The notes under the pieces are model-generated. The model did no database searches, was not told the origin of the DNA, and saw only the letters and a program-made list of their open reading frames with translations. This document shows, one piece after another, positions 1-10,728 of a stretch of DNA of 21,023 bases. The DNA lies in NCBI GenBank assembly GCA_900073065.1, contig FJOG01000005.1:1919863-1940885 (forward strand), read 5' to 3'. Position 1 is the stretch's first letter, and every line of letters starts with the position of its first letter. The position numbers were made by a program, and so were the translations under genes. The stretch comes from Phialocephala subalpina. Lineage: Eukaryota; Ascomycota; Leotiomycetes; Helotiales; Mollisiaceae.

Positions 1-60
1 GCCGAAACTACCACTCCCACCAGCCATCTCCTTGCCCTTCGTGGACCTCCTTGTGGGCAT
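1..60 (-). CDS. possible 5' end of a gene running off the window
   Basis: An ATG at 60-58 opens a frame that stays open to the window edge and reads MPTRRSTKGKEMAGGSGSFG. The start context (gcaATGCC) is acceptable for a fungal gene and the peptide is basic and Gly/Ser-rich, as disordered N-termini often are. Twenty codons are too few to identify anything. The plus strand is also open here, so this is a weak call. Confidence 0.2.
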   Translation of the reverse strand, partial: MPTRRSTKGKEMAGGSGSFG

Positions 61-221
61 TGCGTCTCCTGGAAGCGGCCTGCGGAGCGCGGCTCTGTGG
101 AGTTCGAATCGGCAAGGCAATTGCGGCAGAACCAGCGGCCTGAGTAGATTAGTCTCATTCTTCTAGAGGTCAGAGGCCCTCGAAACATCTCAATTAAGCT
201 GAAATACAGTACTAGACAATA

Positions 222-1559
222 AGTCTGTGCGGTTGAAGCTTTGACCAGAAAATATCAAAGAAATCTATTCGACTTATTATTACACAAAACAACCATTCTA
301 ATAGCTATCCCCTTGATTTTTAAAGTAGATTAATAAGAAATAACAATTGCATCTTCCCCTTAAGACAAAATCCACCCTAGCCACCCTAATACTTCGTATG
401 CCAGCCCTTTGCCTCAATGCAAGCCTTAATCTTATTAAGTATACTCTCCACTAAAGACTCAAAAAAAGAGTCAAAAATAGCAAGCCAAGTAGCCTTCAAA
501 GCTTCTTCTAAAGCCTTTCTATCCTCTTCTGATTCCCCCTTAGTATTTATAACTTCAAGGAACATCTTTTGGACTCGTTTTTTGAGTTCTTATTAAGCGT
601 ATTTAATAGGGTTAAAATCCGGGGAGTAAAGAGGCCAATCAGTCGTATTTATACCGTTTTCCTCGAACTATTCTTTGACTTTTTTAGTAGTATAAATAGG
701 GGCGTTATCTTACATGAAAATAAGCTCGTCGTAATAATACTCGAAGAGTCAATATTTTAATACTTGGATATATAAGTCGGCAATATACCTATGCTTCTTA
801 GACTCGAAGTCACGCTTCAAAATAAATAAAGGACACCTTTCTCTATTGCCTTAAAAGGCTGCTTAAACCATTACTCTTATCTGCTTTCCATTCTTGTATA
901 TTATAACTATTTGCGGCTTCCATTTATCGACTAGAGTCCCTTATACTTATTCTTGCTCTACACCTTTACCCCGCTCTATAAAACACTCATCACTCCACAT
1001 ATATTAACGCTATTTATCAACGGTCTAATACTCCTTAACTCGGCACCAAAAAAGCCTATTAGCAACTATAGCTACTATCAATTCAAGCCTCTTTTTAGTA
1101 CGCTAATACTTGAACCTATAGCGATATACTAAGTTCTTGATGTAAATATTACTCATTATAAGGCTTATATCTTCTCGGCGGTACTAAAAAGTTTTTTTAG
1201 AGTATTTTCGGAGGTCTCGCAGCATCGTTCGCTAATCTCGTTCGTTATAAATCGGAAGACGGCCTTTTCGAGGTAAAAAAGCGCCGTTAATTCTTAATAT
1301 TTCGAGTGTAAGTGTACCGCGTATAATGCTCTCGCCGCGCTTTATCGCGTCGGCGATTTTAACTTAAGACATACCGGCCAAAGTAGCGCCCTCGATCCTT
1401 CCCCTTTCATAAGGAGTTAGTTCGTAACCTCGAGGGCGCCGATTGCTATCGGTTTAGCGCAAAGGAGTGCGTTGTAGTGGTATAATAGTAGTTTAAAGAG
1501 GAAAGAGTAATAGAGGAAAGCGCGAATTTTCGCGATTTTAACCAAAAAACGCACAGACT
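222..1559 (-). mobile_element. RIP-decayed Tc1/mariner-type element with TA target duplication
   Basis: The left end reads AGTCTGTGCG from 222 and the right end reads CGCACAGACT up to 1559. These are exact inverted copies, each flanked outside by the dinucleotide TA (220-221 and 1560-1561), the standard target duplication of the Tc1/mariner superfamily. Beyond the first 10 nt the inverted repeats are only loosely similar. The element is 1338 bp, the normal size for a single-ORF mariner. The body holds a minus-strand transposase relic (386 to about 1460). The element lies at the 3' end of a host reading frame, which therefore continues into its right end. Confidence 0.85.
386..1460 (-). pseudogene. 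Tc1/mariner DDE transposase, destroyed by RIP-like mutation
   Basis: Read on the minus strand, the N-terminal side (about 1440-1260) gives a helix-turn-helix start, RGYELTPYERGRIEGATLAG, typical of fungal Tc1-like transposases. The C-terminal half (about 735-386) gives the DDE_3 catalytic core. 'FM-stop-DNAP' stands where FMQDNAP is expected (CAA to TAA), followed by DWPLYSPDFNPIKYA, where the usual catalytic Glu of NPIE is Lys (GAA to AAA). Two stops then stand where a Trp is expected. The last residues, KGWHTKY, end at a TAG at 388-386. Numerous stops, nearly all explained by C-to-T or G-to-A changes, show that the copy is dead. The family assignment rests on these motifs. Confidence 0.85.
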
Positions 1560-2456
1560 TAAAACCCGTGACTGTATGGGGAGTATGGCTTACCATTATC
1601 GAACTATCCTCAGCATGAACAACAGATCCACTATCCTGGACGGACTTGACACGTGTGGGCTTCATACGGATAGGAATACCGAATGCCTGTGACTCGACTG
1701 TGACATTATTAGCAAAAGCATCATCGATATGGGGAGTGACAGTACCTGGAGTAACTTGAGGTCCACCACCAATAGACAAATTGGCACTCTTGCGGAACTC
1801 AACGACCAAACCAAGAAGGTCAACAGGGCTTTCACCGGGAGCCGAGTGAGCATACAAAACGTAGTGGCCATCACCGTCTTTGACCGCCTCGAAGGATCCT
1901 TCCGCATCAGTGTAGATGCCGTTCTCAACCTCGAGGTTGTTATCGGCAAACAGCTTTGCACGGCTGATTGCCAGCTTCTGTTTGGAAACCCAGACAGGAA
2001 CCTTGGATGCGAAAGCCTTGTGGTTGGAAGAAATGGATTGGAGGATGCCGGTGAGGTGGGCAATTAGCTTCGTATTGGATGGATAGGCGAGGGAGAGTTG
2101 CTTCTGGATGAAGATCGTGAATGCCGTGGCAATCTCGAGAAGGGCGCAAATGAATGCGGCAGCAGTGGCGTAGATGAATTCGACACTGTTGAGGGTATCG
2201 CCGACGAGGAGGATATCGTATGCGTGGGACTCAGGCGTCTTGATTGGGGCAAAGACCTTGAAGACCTTTTGCGCAACCTCATCAGGGCCACCGACAGCAT
2301 CAGGACCGCCATGAGCTCCAATGCGAGATTTGCAATGGATTTCGTGGCCCAGTCGGCGGAGAGGTGCGCATTGCGGTAGCGATTGCTCATCAATACTTGA
2401 AGAGATTCCACGGTAACGTCAGAAGATGGATACATCTTGGGATTGTATCGCCACAT
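1417..2456 (-). CDS. unidentified protein gene, 3' end hit by the mariner element
   Basis: The ATG at 2456-2454 (context tcaagATGTGG) starts MWRYNPKMYPSSDVTVESLQ. The body is open in another frame from 2418 to 1417. It includes a hydrophobic stretch near 2200-2130 (FIYATAAAFICALLEIATAF, a likely membrane helix) and a polar C-terminal domain. Joining the frames needs either a frameshift near 2300 or an intron. A GTATTG...GATGAG intron at 2396-2278 (119 nt) restores the frame, but its donor is weak. The transposon enters at 1560. Before insertion the protein would have ended Gly-Phe-Ile-Val-stop; now the frame runs about 48 codons into transposon DNA. I do not recognise the family, and it may be a pseudogene. 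Confidence 0.45.
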
Positions 2457-5068
2457 CTTGACATTTGTTGATGTTGTGTTGTGGGAAGAAGGTGGAAACG
2501 GGAGTTCGAGGGCTAAATAGCGGCTACGCGCAGGGTACCGCTTGAGACTTGACAAGACGACAAACGGTCAGCTTCGAAGGGACATTACGTATGAGTGCGT
2601 CTTTCAAGCTTGGATTTCTTGAAGCTAGAGCGTATGACTGAGCCAAAGGTCATGGGCAGGTCATTGCAAGCATACGCTACTAGGAGGATCAGGGATAATG
2701 AAGAATGGGTAAAGTGCTCAATTAGAAAGGGACAATACAGAATGACAAATTTTTGATGAGGGCCAATGCGATATCAAGAAGAGGCGTCCCACGGGCTGGA
2801 GACTGCATGCTATACAGACATAGCACATCAAAGTTGAGTTTCAAAATTCAAAGACTCAGGTTTTCCACTGTCACTTCTTGATCACTGTTCTCATGATGCC
2901 AACTGAGCTAAGTACCTATATCTATGCTATTAAGACCCAAAATTACAATTGGTAGCAATAATGCTGTATACAAAGGACCCTGAGGATATATAATCAGTTG
3001 AGTAAACTCATCATATTTAGTTCTATGGTGGGCAGTTGCATATTCCAATAACAATGTCTAGAGTTTGTCAGGATAGTCCTACCTAATCACGTAGGCTTCC
3101 TCTTTGGACTTAGCCCCTCGCTTACGGAGTATATCCCCAAGCCCTAGCCCTAGACCTCTTCCTTCCTTGCTTAGTATTCTAGTCTATGCAGTACTTTACC
3201 TATTCCCCGGTCTTTGCTCGTGACAGAGTTGATATTTGAGGGAATATCCCAGAGTTACCAGCTTCAAAAGCAAGCCGACGAATGAAAGCAGAGTTTCAAA
3301 GTCAGCACATCAAAAGCTGTTGATAATATTAGTACCCATATGCGGGGACGATTTTGCATGCCTCGTAATGATATAGCCGGGTTCTTTAGATTTGGGAAAG
3401 TCCTACTAAGAACATATCGTGTATAACTATAAAGGATGCGGACCGGTCAAAGTGCTCAACTTGCTAGTAAAACCAACATTTGACAGGCTACTATGGGACT
3501 AGAAATGCTCATCTGAGGCAAATGTGACGGCTTCGATTTTAAGTATTCTGCTTGGGTATCTTGCTTGTTTACAAAGATTTCAATTGATTCCAGTTCTCAA
3601 ATCAGGGATCAAGATTCAAGAATGGCGGATAGCCCCATGTCATGTATCTGCCTTACGTTCACAGGCCACACAATGACAAAGCTAAGATTAATTACAAGTT
3701 GTTAGAAAGCTATCGAGAGTTGTAATAGGGAGCTATGACTTTTCACAGCTCGATAGCACTTTTTGACGCCGACGAGGAGCCTGCAAAACCGGCAGCAAGC
3801 TGTGGAGTATTTATACGGTCGCATGTGTGGGCTTTTGTGTATGTACATACTTTTAAAGACTTCTAGTAGATCCTCAATATTGTTTGGCGAATTTTGGGAG
3901 AATTTTGAGAGAATTGGGATGATCAGCAATGCTGCCTGTTGAAAGGAAAGCTTCTCTCCCCTATTTCAAGTCTCGCTTTTCGCTTAATATCACGCTAGCG
4001 GCCGCGCATCGTACAACGTCGAAGTCCTTGTCCACAACCCATCAACATACCCAACTATATACTCACTCAAGTGGTCCGCTATGACATCCCAGATTCCCGA
4101 TGCTATCGCCATTACGGTGTATCCTCGGCCGTGGAGTGTTGATGCAAGCTTCACGCCAGAACAACATCAATAATGCTTGCTACCTGACCCTCTGGCCTTC
4201 GATCTCCGTTTTGGAGAATGACCAATTTATGATAACCTACCAAGACGACACCGTAAGACTAACGTGATCTCTCATCAAACCGGGGAAATTCTGTGGCGAT
4301 TTTTGGTTCCGACAGACCTAGCAAGCTGCATTTGTCAGAGCGCCCCAGGTGTTTCGAATGGACTTCCAAAACTGGATATCTTGGTCGAGCATGGTAACCT
4401 TGGGAATGGGTATCGAGCCTGCGGAGCCTTATAGGGAGAATTCTCCTGTCGGACTGAAACCTTAACCAAATTTCCATGCCGACTCTCGCATGAAAGACTT
4501 GAAAATATGTCATGAACTTTTGGAAGAATAGCTCGAGGAGATCTTGAAACGTGCAAATGAGTGTCTTATTTCTCGAAAAGGCGCGCCTCCACAAGCTGTA
4601 GGAAGAACTACATTGGTGGGAAGTGCTTAAAAATAGTAGTGGCGGTTGCCAGTCTCTATTTCCAGCTGGTCACTCACACGACTTGAAGGTTTTCTAAACC
4701 TCTATCATAATTAATTTCTTATTGAACCACCCGGAGGATTGTTCGGTCATACAAGAGGACTTTGGTAGGTCCGCAATGTCCCAGATACTGATAAGGTAGC
4801 TTGCTATCAACATTTCGTTCGCTCGAGTCGGACCACGCGAGGCTACGCTCCGCCGCCCAAACACCTCTCAACTAGAGGCGCATGGAAGATGAATCTGGCC
4901 ACCGTTCTTTACGCGCCAACGCAGTCTACGCTAGTGGTTCTGAACATCCTTGTATTGCTTAAGGTCCTCGATCTCGGCGCCCGCATTCTTCCCCGGCACA
5001 ACGCGACCTCCACCTCGACATCTTGACATATCGCGACCATAACGATATCTCAACAGCCTTCGCTCACC
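2457..5068. other. 2.6 kb without a confident gene
   Basis: I see no open frame with convincing protein character here. The open stretches at 3702-3929 and 4259-4594 (minus) have no recognisable motif. A plus-strand start at 4081 reads MTSQIPDAIAITVYPRPWSV and stops after 30 codons. Further plus-strand pieces up to about 4435 in shifted frames look faintly coding, so 4081-4435 may be the relic of a small gene. The last 250 bases are pyrimidine-rich in places and should contain the promoter of the gene starting at 5069. Confidence 0.4.
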
Positions 5069-5869
5069 ATGAGCTCTCAATCAAACCAATACGACGCGCA
5101 GCATCAGCTGCTTGGCGAGGTCCAGGCCAATGTTGCGGATTGCGTTGTCGATATGGCAAATAGTGGCACCTTTGCGCAACTCCACCTCCGAGTTGGCAAA
5201 TACATCGGCAAACAATTTGGTGCATGTGCCATGCCGGCTTCGATCCCACAAGACGTTATTTCGAAGGACGACACGCACAACCGAATGGAGTACATTGCCG
5301 ACTTTGAGCTGGTCGCCATGGACTGTGGTGCAGCGATTGTTGAGGCTGTTGTTATCTACATCCAGAAGCGATATCTCGTGGCCAAATCAAATGATAAAGA
5401 AGAGACAATTCGTCTAGATAAAGCAGCCCGCATTGTTCATCCCCTCCTCTCAGAATTCTACAGGCAGTTGCGCCTCTGGAGCCTCAAACAGCAGGGATCG
5501 AGCCTCGCCGCATTCATCAATTGTATCGAGAACAAGACCTTGCATGGACGTAAAACTTATGGCTTCAAGGTTCATTCTGATCCATTCAAAATGATCCAGA
5601 AGTTGTACAACGATACTAAGGGGGCTATTGGTGGGTTCAAGGAAGTGGTTAGTAGCTTCCCCTCATGCTATGACTGTCTTTTCTGAGCAATGGCACTCCC
5701 CTCCATCCTAAAGATTCTTACTTACCTACCAAAGCCTGCCACCGATATCACCATGCCCATCGAAGCTACATCAACGGACGAGAGAGACACCGCTAAGAGA
5801 CACATGGCCCGTGCTATGGCGCACCAAAAGACGGAGGTCGTCGGCGAGGGTCGTGACAAGTCCAACTGA
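5069..5869 (+). CDS. fungal protein of unknown function, two exons
   Basis: The start ATG is in a good context (ctcaccATGAGC). Exon 1 (5069-5647) is open for 193 codons and reads as a soluble, mostly helical protein (MSSQSNQYDAQHQLLGEVQA...). A GTTAGT donor at 5648 is followed by branch-like CTATGAC and TTCTGAG sites. It joins in frame to an exon ending at the TGA 5867-5869 (final residues VVGEGRDKSN). The acceptor is either the AG at 5712-5713 (66-nt intron, about 244 residues) or the AG at 5733-5734 (87-nt intron, about 237 residues). Both keep the frame; I prefer the shorter. Unspliced, the frame would stop at 5686. No signal peptide, membrane helix or known motif is visible. Function is unknown. 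Confidence 0.65.
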
Positions 5870-6885
5870 TGGCACCAATGTTGCTGTCAACCCATCTCTT
5901 GTTTCTGGGTCCACTTAGTCTTAGGTACGTGACTCAGTAGCTATGAGCCAGGATGTCACAGGTTGACTGACGCCGAATAGAATCATGCAATTTCACAATC
6001 TGGAGTTGATTGTTGGCCTTAGGCTAGGGCATTTTTTTGAGTTCATGGAGTTGATAAATGTAACTTTATGGGAGCCTTGTGTCAGGTTTCCTCAGTTGAG
6101 GGCCTTGCTGCTGTTTATTTTGCGAAGGAAACTGGTGTTATTTGGAGGAACGAATGAGACTACTTTACGAACTCTTTTTTTCGTGACCATGGTGATTGCA
6201 GTCCCGAGCATTTGATATGTGACCCACGGGTGCCTTTCACGTTCGGACTCAAGAGAGTTACAGGAACGTATTGATAAGGATGACAATTCACCCCGTGACT
6301 CCAACATTATACGCTAGCAGCTAGCCGAAGGACGCTAATGATCTCCTTCCTCCTCTTCTTGCATTTAATCTCGAACTTTTCCAATTCAACTTCTATCGCA
6401 ACAAATTCGCTCTTCTCCAAAGCTTCCCCAAGGCCCAAAATCTCGAATCGCACAATCAGCAACACTCTCGACGCATCCTATGCGCTGCTCTGTTGAGGCC
6501 TTTCAACCAACCCTCCTCGCGTGAAACCGCGCATTTGTTACCTTGCCCTTGGCTTCAGACTCTTCACGCGATAAACAACACAATTTCCAACATCAGTACG
6601 CCACTAGTCCAGCATCCACAACCATCAAGGTTTGTTCTAGGCGGCATGTGCGCTCACTCTCTCTGGCTCGTATTAATGTCTTGCCTTTAGAAACCTCTTC
6701 GAACGTGCGACTCGAGTTGCGCAACTATCACGACTGCGGAATAAACAATTTACGGTGGAAGGCGCTTGTGATGGAACGGACAGTATTTCGAGGTAGCCAG
6801 ATGGAAAACAATATATTACCGGTACACACACCCTGCCCTACAGTCTAATACAAGCACTTTTCAACTTTCAAAGCAGGCATCTACC

Positions 6886-7035
6886 ATGGAGAATTCACGA
6901 CCGCAATCCGCCTTGCAACTTTCTCCGACACTGGATCCAAGGATTGGATTGGCTGTTTTATTTGTTTTTATGTTTGGGATCGCTGGTGCGATGTCCAGCA
7001 CCATACCCATCCAGTCTGTGACCAGTGGCTGCTGA
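6886..7035 (+). CDS. possible small membrane peptide (49 residues)
   Basis: The ATG at 6886 (ctaccATGGAG, a strong start context) opens a 49-codon frame ending at TGA 7033-7035. Residues 19-36 (RIGLAVLFVFMFGIAGAM) form one plausible membrane helix, preceded by a short polar N-terminus. There is no homologue I recognise. It could equally be the first exon of a decayed gene or chance. The neighbouring DNA offers no partner. Confidence 0.22.
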   Translation: MENSRPQSALQLSPTLDPRIGLAVLFVFMFGIAGAMSSTIPIQSVTSGC

Positions 7036-7546
7036 GGACATAACACGCTCGAAGCATGGTTGGGCATTATACAAAAGACTGAGTCTAGAAAGAGTCCCGA
7101 GAGCACCTTTCAAAGACAGAACTAAAGCCTATCTTTCACTGCAAAGCTCTAGCATGTTTGCTCTCATAGGTTCCGGACGTCTGTTGGATCCCTGTTTCCC
7201 TGTTTGCCTCGAGCCCTGTTACCCCATACTCTGGCAGAGGACCATTGGACTTGCGTTGTTGTCATCGGATTGATAACTATAGCAATACAATCCAGTTTGG
7301 GGAAAGGTTGCAGGGCAGCGTCACACGTCAGTCCAACCTCTCAGAACTGAGCTTTTAGAGTCCACACAGCGTGTGGTACTCTCTAAGCAGCCACAACTGG
7401 ACATGGACGACAGGGCCTCTATGAAATCTCTCGTAGATTCCAACCTCGACCGCCAACAAGCCCATCAACGGAATTCTCCAGGGAGTACGCCAGTTCGAAT
7501 GATGGCCTTTGGTGTGGCTGCTATGTACCAGAGTATACTATGCCTT

Positions 7547-7581
7547 CAGGAGCCAGGAGCCAGGAGCCAGGAGCCAGGAGT
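7547..7581. repeat. CAGGAGC heptamer, five tandem copies
   Basis: Four exact copies of the 7-mer CAGGAGC are followed by a fifth ending in T. A related CAGGAAC follows about 7 bases later. It is a short minisatellite in non-coding DNA. It would not shift a real reading frame, because none is supported here. Confidence 0.9.
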
Positions 7582-8660
7582 TAATTACCAGGAACCAAGA
7601 CAATGGACAAGAGGTTACTGAAAAGTAATTTCACACTTGCTTTCAAGCCTCCAGGCTATAGCAGAATTTTTGGAACCCAAATTGAGATCTTCTCACTCTT
7701 TTGTTTTTGTTTAAATAGCGTGGGACTATCCCTCGACCGCTAGAATCCTCTTGCAGGTAAGCAAGTCTGCCCCTCTTTTGCTCTTCATCAGGCTAATCAC
7801 TTCTGAAATAACCGGTTATCTCTTTAAGAAGCCGCGGAGCCCCCAACGACTGTCGAGGAGCCGATTTCCAACGTCCTGCCTTCAGTGCCTAGCCCTCTGC
7901 CGCCTCCTCTCCTACCCGATTGATCCCAGAACGAAAACGTTGAAAGACACCTTCAAAGAACTAGTACTCCTCCTTCCAAGTCTTGGCAGAATCCCTAACC
8001 GAAGTCTTGGGTGAAACATGTACGGTAAGGTAGGTCACACTGTTGGTAGGCGTACTTGGAGATAGGAAGGAGGAGGAGGACGTCTATAAGCATCAATGGA
8101 GGATGCTAGGGTCCAGACCTCAAAAGCGGCATCCGTGGTGTTTGACATCAGGATGGAGCATGTCAACTGCCGGCCATGTGGCACAGCTGACATTTTAAAG
8201 TTACGGTACTTCTCGACGATCAATGCTTCTCCTACCAAATCCGACAGAAGACCACGCCGAGAATGATATTGAGTACGGTACGAAGACGAATTATGGTTGA
8301 CACCTGGCTCATGCGCACGGTGCGATGACATGGAACACAAAGGAGGAAGGGTTACGTGGGTTGAAGCCAGGCCTGGCAGAACGGGTTGGAGAGTCAAGAG
8401 GAGCTTGAGGAAGAATACTGGTACATCGAACTAGTGCTTCTAAAAATACAAAGATTGATCCTCACACAATCGTGCGTTCCCAATATCCAGCGCGCCATAT
8501 CAATGATTTTGCAGCGGAAACCGCAAAGCATTCGTTAGCATGCTGCAATCTCGAAAACCACCATGTCGTGTCGCTATCCCCGCGCACGTCACCCTTGTCA
8601 TGCTTTCCAGAAACTGTAGAAGCAGTCCCTCCTCAGAACTAGGTAACAAACCCTCCTCCA

Positions 8661-9453
8661 TTACTTCTCAGCCGATGGAAAATTCGCAGCAAATTTCTTC
8701 CGCGCCTCTGCCTCATACACAGATAATTTCCTCAACGCCAACGCACACGCCTCTTCTCTGCTCTTAGCATCCTTGAACTCCCCAACCTTCCCCTCTCCCT
8801 TCTCCCAAAACCGATCCTTCTTCCCCTCCAACGTAAATCCATGACCTTGCTGCATCCACAACCAATCAACACCCCTCTCATACTTTCCGTTGTTCATCCA
8901 TTCCAGCCTCTTTTGGTCAACACGATCACAACACTCTCTGCTGATATCTCCTCTCCTGTGCCCCTTTGCCTTCTTGTCTCCCTTTCTTGAGCGACCAAAC
9001 CACCGCTCAATCTGTTCCAAGAATCTTCTTCTGGGACACACGTTTGTCTTCTTCTCCCACAAATGCATAAACGCATCTACAACCCCAAACTTCGGTTTAA
9101 CGTGACAAAGGTATGTTATGATTGCGGCAGCGGAACGGTTAATGCCTGATACGCAGTGGATGAGGACGTTGTTGTTGGTAGTGGGGTTGGCGGGGCGGAG
9201 AGCAGAGGAAACGAAGGTGGTGATGGAGGGGATGTGGGGTGTGATATCGTCTTCGTCTTTCATTGGTAGATGGAGGTATTTGCACTGGCGGTAGATGCGA
9301 GGAGAGAGGGGATAGAAGGACATGGTTAGGATGCGGGTTATGTGGGAGGGGGGAGATGTAGAGGTTTGGGAGGATGAGTGTTATGGCGAGGGTTGGTTTG
9401 GGTGGTGGTGGATGATCATCGAAGGAGTATTCTGGAATTGTGGTTGGAGGCAT
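8661..9453 (-). pseudogene. dual-specificity protein phosphatase, frameshifted
   Basis: Two minus-strand frames together give a dual-specificity phosphatase (tyrosine/serine-threonine phosphatase fold). The ATG at 9453 starts MPPTTIPEYSFDD and reaches ITLILPNLYISP, the usual first strand of the domain. After a C-run at about 9346-9352 the rest continues one base out of frame (SHITRILTMSFYPL...). The catalytic signature HCVSGINRS (HCx5R) is intact, with Cys at residue 57 counted from the internal Met at 9323. The upstream Asp loop (KDEDD) is also present. About 15 residues normally found between LYISP and ITRIL are missing, so a small deletion with frameshift is more likely than a base-call slip. 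A basic C-terminal extension of roughly 130 residues follows the domain and ends at 8661. Confidence 0.75.
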
Positions 9454-9869
9454 CTTGGGATTCGATTCGTGTGAACAATTTTTAATGTTTGGAAAGATTG
9501 TGCGGGGTTGGTTGGAGAGGATGGTGGTGATATAGCCAGTAGTGAGTGGGAAAGGTGGATTCACAGTTGATCGTGATTGTTAAGAGGTGGGACGAATAAT
9601 CCTTTGAATTGTTCGAAATACAGCGAGTCAGAGACCACGAGGCACTCCTTGCAGAGCATTGATAATCTATTGGGCAGGGCAGCAGCAAGACAAACCAAGG
9701 TACAGGTACAGGGAAAAATTAAATGTTCAAACGCGTACATGAGACATAGGTCCGATGCCCACTGGAGCCTTGCTCTCTGCGCACAAAGGTCTCTCCTGGC
9801 TTGTATTATCATCTGCTGATTCGCGGAGTCTTTTGAGGGTGTTGTCTGAACCGGTCGTGGAAGTATTCG
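9454..9869. other. intergenic, no gene seen
   Basis: This 416-base gap separates two minus-strand pseudogenes. The open frames here (9561-9812 and 9577-9819) are overlapping antiparallel stretches without motifs. Bases just above 9453 should hold the former promoter of the phosphatase gene. Confidence 0.4.
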
Positions 9870-10728
9870 CTAAGATAGAGTCGATGTTGAGGCTGGCTGT
9901 CGAGGAGAGGTTGTCTCAATTTCTGACCAGCAGTCGTCTTCGCTGACAGGATCCATAATATCTCTCACGACTCCCACGACTCCAAGGATGGCATCTGCGA
10001 GTTCTTCTGGTATGTCGGAATCTTCGTCTTCAGCTTTCGGAACTATTGCTAGTCTCTTGTTCTTCATCGTTATCTTCTCGCCATTCCCCATCTTCCTCAT
10101 CTGCACTCGAAGAATCATCGGAAGACTCTCCTCCATCTGCCTGGTCCTTCTTCTCCTTGTTCGCAGGCTCAAGTTTGTAACCCGCCAACAGGCAATTGAC
10201 GCCCTTCTTGTCCTATTTGTAGAAATTGCCGACATCAAACGGCGGATCGGGTGGTGGAGACTCTCTTTTTCTAGAAATGAGCTTTATGGTAGTGCTCGCC
10301 TCAGCTCGTCCTTTAACTGTGATAACATGGTTCTAGTTGAAGCTATAATCCCGCAACTATACTATGATCTTCCCCGCATATTTGGATCCTCGAACATATC
10401 TGCCAATGTCGTCTGCCTGGGCTGGCGGATGCTCAAGAGCTCTTTGGTATGCTCGGTATTTTTCGTCCATTCGTTGCAGTCTCGAATCGTGAAATGCCAC
10501 GAATGCTGTTCGTTTCATTAGTATGAAGTATGGATGCCAACATGCAATTGAGAGAAGTTCGCGGTAGCAGGAACAGATAGCGTACGAATCCTGAGGTCCT
10601 TTTTTCGTTGACCCAAGGGTTCGAGATTGACCTCAAAAAGGTAGTTATCTGGCTGCGGTCCTGGGATACGGCCTGTCAGCAACTGTAAGGGAGCATGAGA
10701 GCGAGAAATGTTTACTTATATTGGCCAT
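9870..10728 (-). pseudogene. plasmid pRiA4b ORF-3-like protein, decayed
   Basis: Minus-strand pieces follow the order of the pRiA4b ORF-3-like (IS1096 passenger) family. From 10682: NYLFEVNLEPLGQRKKDLRI, then RTLSVPATANFSQLHVGIHT, then at 10509 HSWHFTIRD and at about 10420 LADMFEDPNMRG. One base out of frame follow KIIV-stop-LRDYSFN-stop-NHVITVKGRAEAS, where family members have DYGDxWxHxI. The stop before NHV sits where Trp is expected (TGG to TAG), and TAA TGA sits where the family has Gly-Trp. Acidic, Ser-rich codons follow, with another stop and a frameshift before a tail ending at 9870. At least four stops and two frameshifts are present. The 5' end is uncertain: an ATG lies at 10728 but is not in frame without splicing. 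Biochemical function of the family is unknown. Confidence 0.65.

Larger units (their letters stand above)
5870..8660. other. 2.8 kb mostly non-coding, upstream-like sequence
   Basis: Only one doubtful small ORF is seen (6886-7035). The stretch 6340-6500 is pyrimidine-rich, like a fungal promoter or 5' leader, but no convincing downstream protein begins. Open frames at 5985-6215, 6493-6848, 7025-7273, 7373-7621, 7751-8014 and 8035-8397 have low-complexity or motif-free translations and several lack an ATG. A heptamer tandem repeat lies at 7547-7581. Confidence 0.4.

Noticed and set aside
103..114. GTTCGAATC-like string resembling a tRNA T-loop
   Set aside because: No pairing T-stem, acceptor stem or anticodon arm can be built around it.
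3702..3929. 75-codon minus-strand ORF
   Set aside because: No start context, motif or partner; composition fits chance in AT-biased DNA.
4259..4594. 111-codon minus-strand ORF
   Set aside because: Antisense to plus-strand pieces that look as much like decayed coding; no recognisable domain.
8035..8397. 120-codon minus-strand ORF
   Set aside because: Low-complexity Pro/Ser/Thr-rich translation, no motif, and no ATG-proximal signals; left out.
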